Shown here piece after piece: positions 61,501 to 64,000 of a DNA stretch of 64,000 nt (its first letter is position 1; each line of letters starts with the position of its first letter). Origin of the DNA: Volvox africanus (taxonomy: Eukaryota > Chlorophyta > Chlorophyceae > Chlamydomonadales > Volvocaceae); assembly GCA_030268105.1 (NCBI GenBank), contig BSDZ01000021.1, positions 1,240,001-1,304,000 of the forward strand, given 5' to 3'. The position numbers and the translations under genes were made by a program. The notes under the pieces were generated by a model. It was not told the origin of the DNA. It was given only the letters and a program-made list of their open reading frames with translations, and did not search any database.

Positions 61501-62388
61501 TCGACCTTGATTTGATAGACTGTAGTACGATAACAATGCGCGATCCCTGACAGGATGACCATGATTTGTGCGACATACAGCTTTGAACCATCATTCCAGT
61601 ACTCCATGACGAGACAATAACCAATATGATTATGCATAAGAGGATGCCCAGGGAAATTGACAGCTGTTCCTCATGTCTACGCATGTCGCTGGGGCGCCCA
61701 TCAGGGCCTGTCTTTCATTTTACCTCACAGGCGCCTGTCGCTGACCACCCGAGAAGGGGGGTAAGCACGCAGCAATTACAGATTCCGGCACTCCGTATGT
61801 ATGCCTCAAGTATTATCGCACATTCGGAGCGCGCGATGGGCCCAACGACAGCCGTTACCTTGCATCCCGCAAGCCCATGATTGACCGTAGTCCAAGGATC
61901 AAGGTCCAACGCTTCTGTCCAGCCAACCTTTCACACAGTTACCTACCCAAACACAAGAACTTCGCCAAATTCGCTGTCGCTATCCCCCAGCTGCAATTGT
62001 GACCGAGTCTCCCTTCCCCGACTTTGCGCTGCATCAAGGACTACAAGGACTATCCAGATCGTCAGCGGATTGGATCTTGCTGGGGTGCTGGCTTTGAGGT
62101 TACAGGCAGCTAGAAAAGGAAATCTAGTCGCCTGTTTTCCGGCCGCCAGGGAGACACCGCCTCGTGATTGCCTACCTCGTAACGGCTCCGAAACCATTTG
62201 CAAAGTCAGCACTCGTGGGAAGGGTTCCACCGCCGAAGGGTCCCACCGCACTCGGGTTCACCTTCAATCCGAATTGGGAGGTTGACAGCACAGGTATACC
62301 TGGTGCTGCTATTATAAGATAACCACAGAAGCTGGGGCGGGGCGTTCCGCCTCCCCGCGAAGTCCCTGAGCAGCGAGCCCACATACAC
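58590..62388. other. intergenic stretch between divergent demethylase and poly-Q genes
   Basis: It should contain both promoters. Open frames at 59452-59946 (+), 60723-61118 (+) and 61128-61637 (-) have balanced composition but no motif I recognise and no supporting splice structure; decayed transposon sequence is possible. Confidence 0.4.
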
Positions 62389-62573
62389 ATGGGGCGGCGA
62401 CGGGGTCTGAGAAGTTTCGCATGGCTCTGCGGTGCGAAGCACATCCACGATTTGCAACAACAGCCACAGCAGCCCGAAGAGCAGATGCAGCAGGAAAACC
62501 AACAGCAAGAGCAATCTGTACAGGTGCAAAATCCCAAGCTTCGAGCCCAGTTCAATATCTTACCGCCGCCACC

Positions 62574-62610
<37 letters not shown>

Positions 62611-64000
62611 CAACAACAACAAGAGTTGAGGCGGCCCACAGCGACCGCTTTCGCTGCTGCCGCTGCTGCTGCCGCTGCTGCTGCTGCTGACGAAGGCACT
62701 GGTAGCATCTGCAGCCCCGACGGCAGCCGAGGCAACATCGGTGCACGCGGCTGTCATGACTTCCTTGCCACTAAACCTGACGGCCGCCGGGGCAGTACCA
62801 GCTTACGCAGTAGCGCCGCCGTCGCCTCCGCTGCTGACGCCAAGCCCAGGCCACAGGGTTTTCCGCTAGGGGCCGTCTTCAACGGTGCGGCCGCTGCCAC
62901 TGGCGTGCCGACACTATCAGTGGCTGAGGACTCGGACAGTCTGTCCTCCGTCCCTGCATCGGAGGCAGTGTTCGACCTCGCCACTCGCGCCTCCGCTCCG
63001 GCAGCGACCATCAGGTCATCGCTGAAGCTCGCATGTGATGCGGTGTCAGTTGATAGCCGAGCCAGTGGCGGCCTCATCCTGCGGCCCATGGCCAGTAGTG
63101 CGGTGCCGCGAGCGGCCAGTCGCACAGGGAGCGCAAGGAGGTGAGTGTCCCTCAGTGACCTCATCAGAGGCATGTTTCTTACAAGTGGTGGTCCGTGCGA
63201 TGTGGCCTGGGCAGAATGGACACCGATACAAGGGGCAATCGTTTTAGGTGTATTGGGCCCTATGGACCCCCATGGACGAGCTTTCAGGTTTTTCGAACCT
63301 TCGCTAACATTGTCAGGGCTGCAAGAAAGGATGTCTCTGAAGCACCGAGACGTCCACCTTTTTCCTTATATCCACAAATGTTCAAGCATTCGTTCCGGAA
63401 CCTGGTCCTGGCGACTACTGAATTTGGACTTCCCAGGCGCTCCGGCCCTTGCAAGAACGTGCCTCCGCAGCTGCTTAAGACTGAGTCGGGCGCAGCCTCG
63501 GGCAATAGCCGCGTTGAGGCTCCGACTCGACCAGGGGTCGGACCCCCAGCGTCTGCCTCCGGACTTCTTTCCCCAGGCTCCTCGGAACTGCACCGGGCGG
63601 CGTCGCTCTCAGCATCGGAACGGTCATCGTACAGCAGCAGCCTGCTGCTAGCCGCGTTCGATCGGCACGACACACGCAGGTATGGTCACTATCGGCCGTT
63701 CCAGAAGTGGGATGTAATCAAGAACCGTCATCAATCAACAGTTTGTGATCAGGATCTACCTGGCTCGCTGTACGGCATGGGGGGGGGGGAAATGTAATAT
63801 CCCCCCCATGCATGGCCGTTGCAGCAAGCCACACCGCCAAAGGTCATCTGTGTAACCCATGTAAGCACAGCACAGCCTGGGAAACAGATGGAACGATCTG
63901 GCCTAGGCTGCTGTAATACACGTGTATCTCCTTTTGTGACAGGAGTCCAGGTGGTAAGTGTATGCTTCTCTTTCCGTCTCTTGGTGCGGTTCAGGGTGTT
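62389..64000 (+). CDS. glutamine/alanine-rich protein of unknown function (5' part; runs off the right edge)
   Basis: Exon 1 (62389-63143) starts MGRRRGLRSFAWLCGAKH. It contains a Gln-rich stretch, a pure poly-Gln run encoded by CAG then CAA codons, and a poly-Ala run, then a Ser/Ala-rich segment up to SRTGSAR. A GTGAGT donor at 63144 (phase 2) joins an acceptor at about 63317 (TTGTCAG) in matching phase. Exon 2 (to about 63679, donor GTATGG) continues with Ser-rich basic sequence (FKHSFRNLVLATTEFGLPRR, SSELHRAASLSASERSS). A short third exon near 63943-63953 is possible. No catalytic domain is visible. Homopolymer runs of this kind are common in volvocine regulators, but nothing here identifies the role. 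The start is the first ATG of the frame. Confidence 0.55.
62575..62623 (+). repeat. CAG/CAA trinucleotide repeat coding for poly-Gln
   Basis: About eight CAG codons followed by about seven CAA codons and a CAAGAG end. The mixed codons may limit slippage compared with a pure CAG run. Confidence 0.95.

Noticed and set aside
60723..61637. Possible transposon-derived proteins (131 and 169 codons)
   Set aside because: I could not find reverse transcriptase, integrase or transposase motifs, so they are not reported as mobile elements.

Overview
The window is nuclear DNA of a volvocine green alga, most probably a Volvox. The evidence is two tandem pherophorin genes (extracellular-matrix glycoproteins with proline-rich centres), a flagellar dynein-type thioredoxin, intron-dense genes with GT-AG splice sites, many long microsatellites inside introns, and TGTAA polyadenylation motifs. 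Exon models were built by eye. I joined open segments at splice sites whose phases match and that rebuild a known protein family. Where the phases agree across a whole gene the model is strong; unresolved joints are named.

Layout. Bases 1-121 may hold the last exon of an upstream gene. 1813-11976 (-) is a 13-exon Myb protein like SNAPC4, the DNA-binding subunit of the snRNA-activating complex. Head to head with it, 12247-13380 (+) encodes a 116-residue thioredoxin of the NME8/NME9 and outer-dynein-arm light chain type. 14594-23318 (+) is a 13-exon armadillo-like protein that I cannot name. 26207-29369 (-) is LST8, a TOR complex subunit. Head to head with it, 29793-33018 (+) is a plastid-type serine O-acetyltransferase. 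34527-36960 and 39289-42171 (+) are the two pherophorins. 45146-47670 (-) is a divergent CDKL-like protein kinase. 52920-58589 (-) is a KDM4-type JmjN/JmjC histone demethylase with a long AT-hook tail. 62389 to the right edge (+) starts a glutamine- and alanine-rich protein of unknown role. The gaps at 23.3-26.2, 42.2-45.1, 47.7-52.9 and 58.6-62.4 kb hold nothing I recognise.

The most unusual feature is bacterial-looking, AT-rich DNA inside host introns. Intron 9 of the SNAPC4-like gene contains a frameshifted crotonase (fatty-acid beta-oxidation) fragment, followed at once by an internal piece of an IS256-family transposase. This island lies between two arrays of the same TATC tetranucleotide, and one array starts within the 5' splice site. 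Intron 1 of the armadillo gene holds a second, diverged IS256-type piece next to a perfect 23-bp inverted repeat. Rickettsial endosymbionts have been reported in volvocine algae, so ancient transfer from such a symbiont is a reasonable but untested source.

Other points of interest are a near-identical 205-bp tract shared by the two pherophorins (gene conversion), a dispersed ~140-bp repeat in introns of two genes, a serine acetyltransferase with a 150-residue extension that still ends in an EYEI tail, and two compact divergent promoters.
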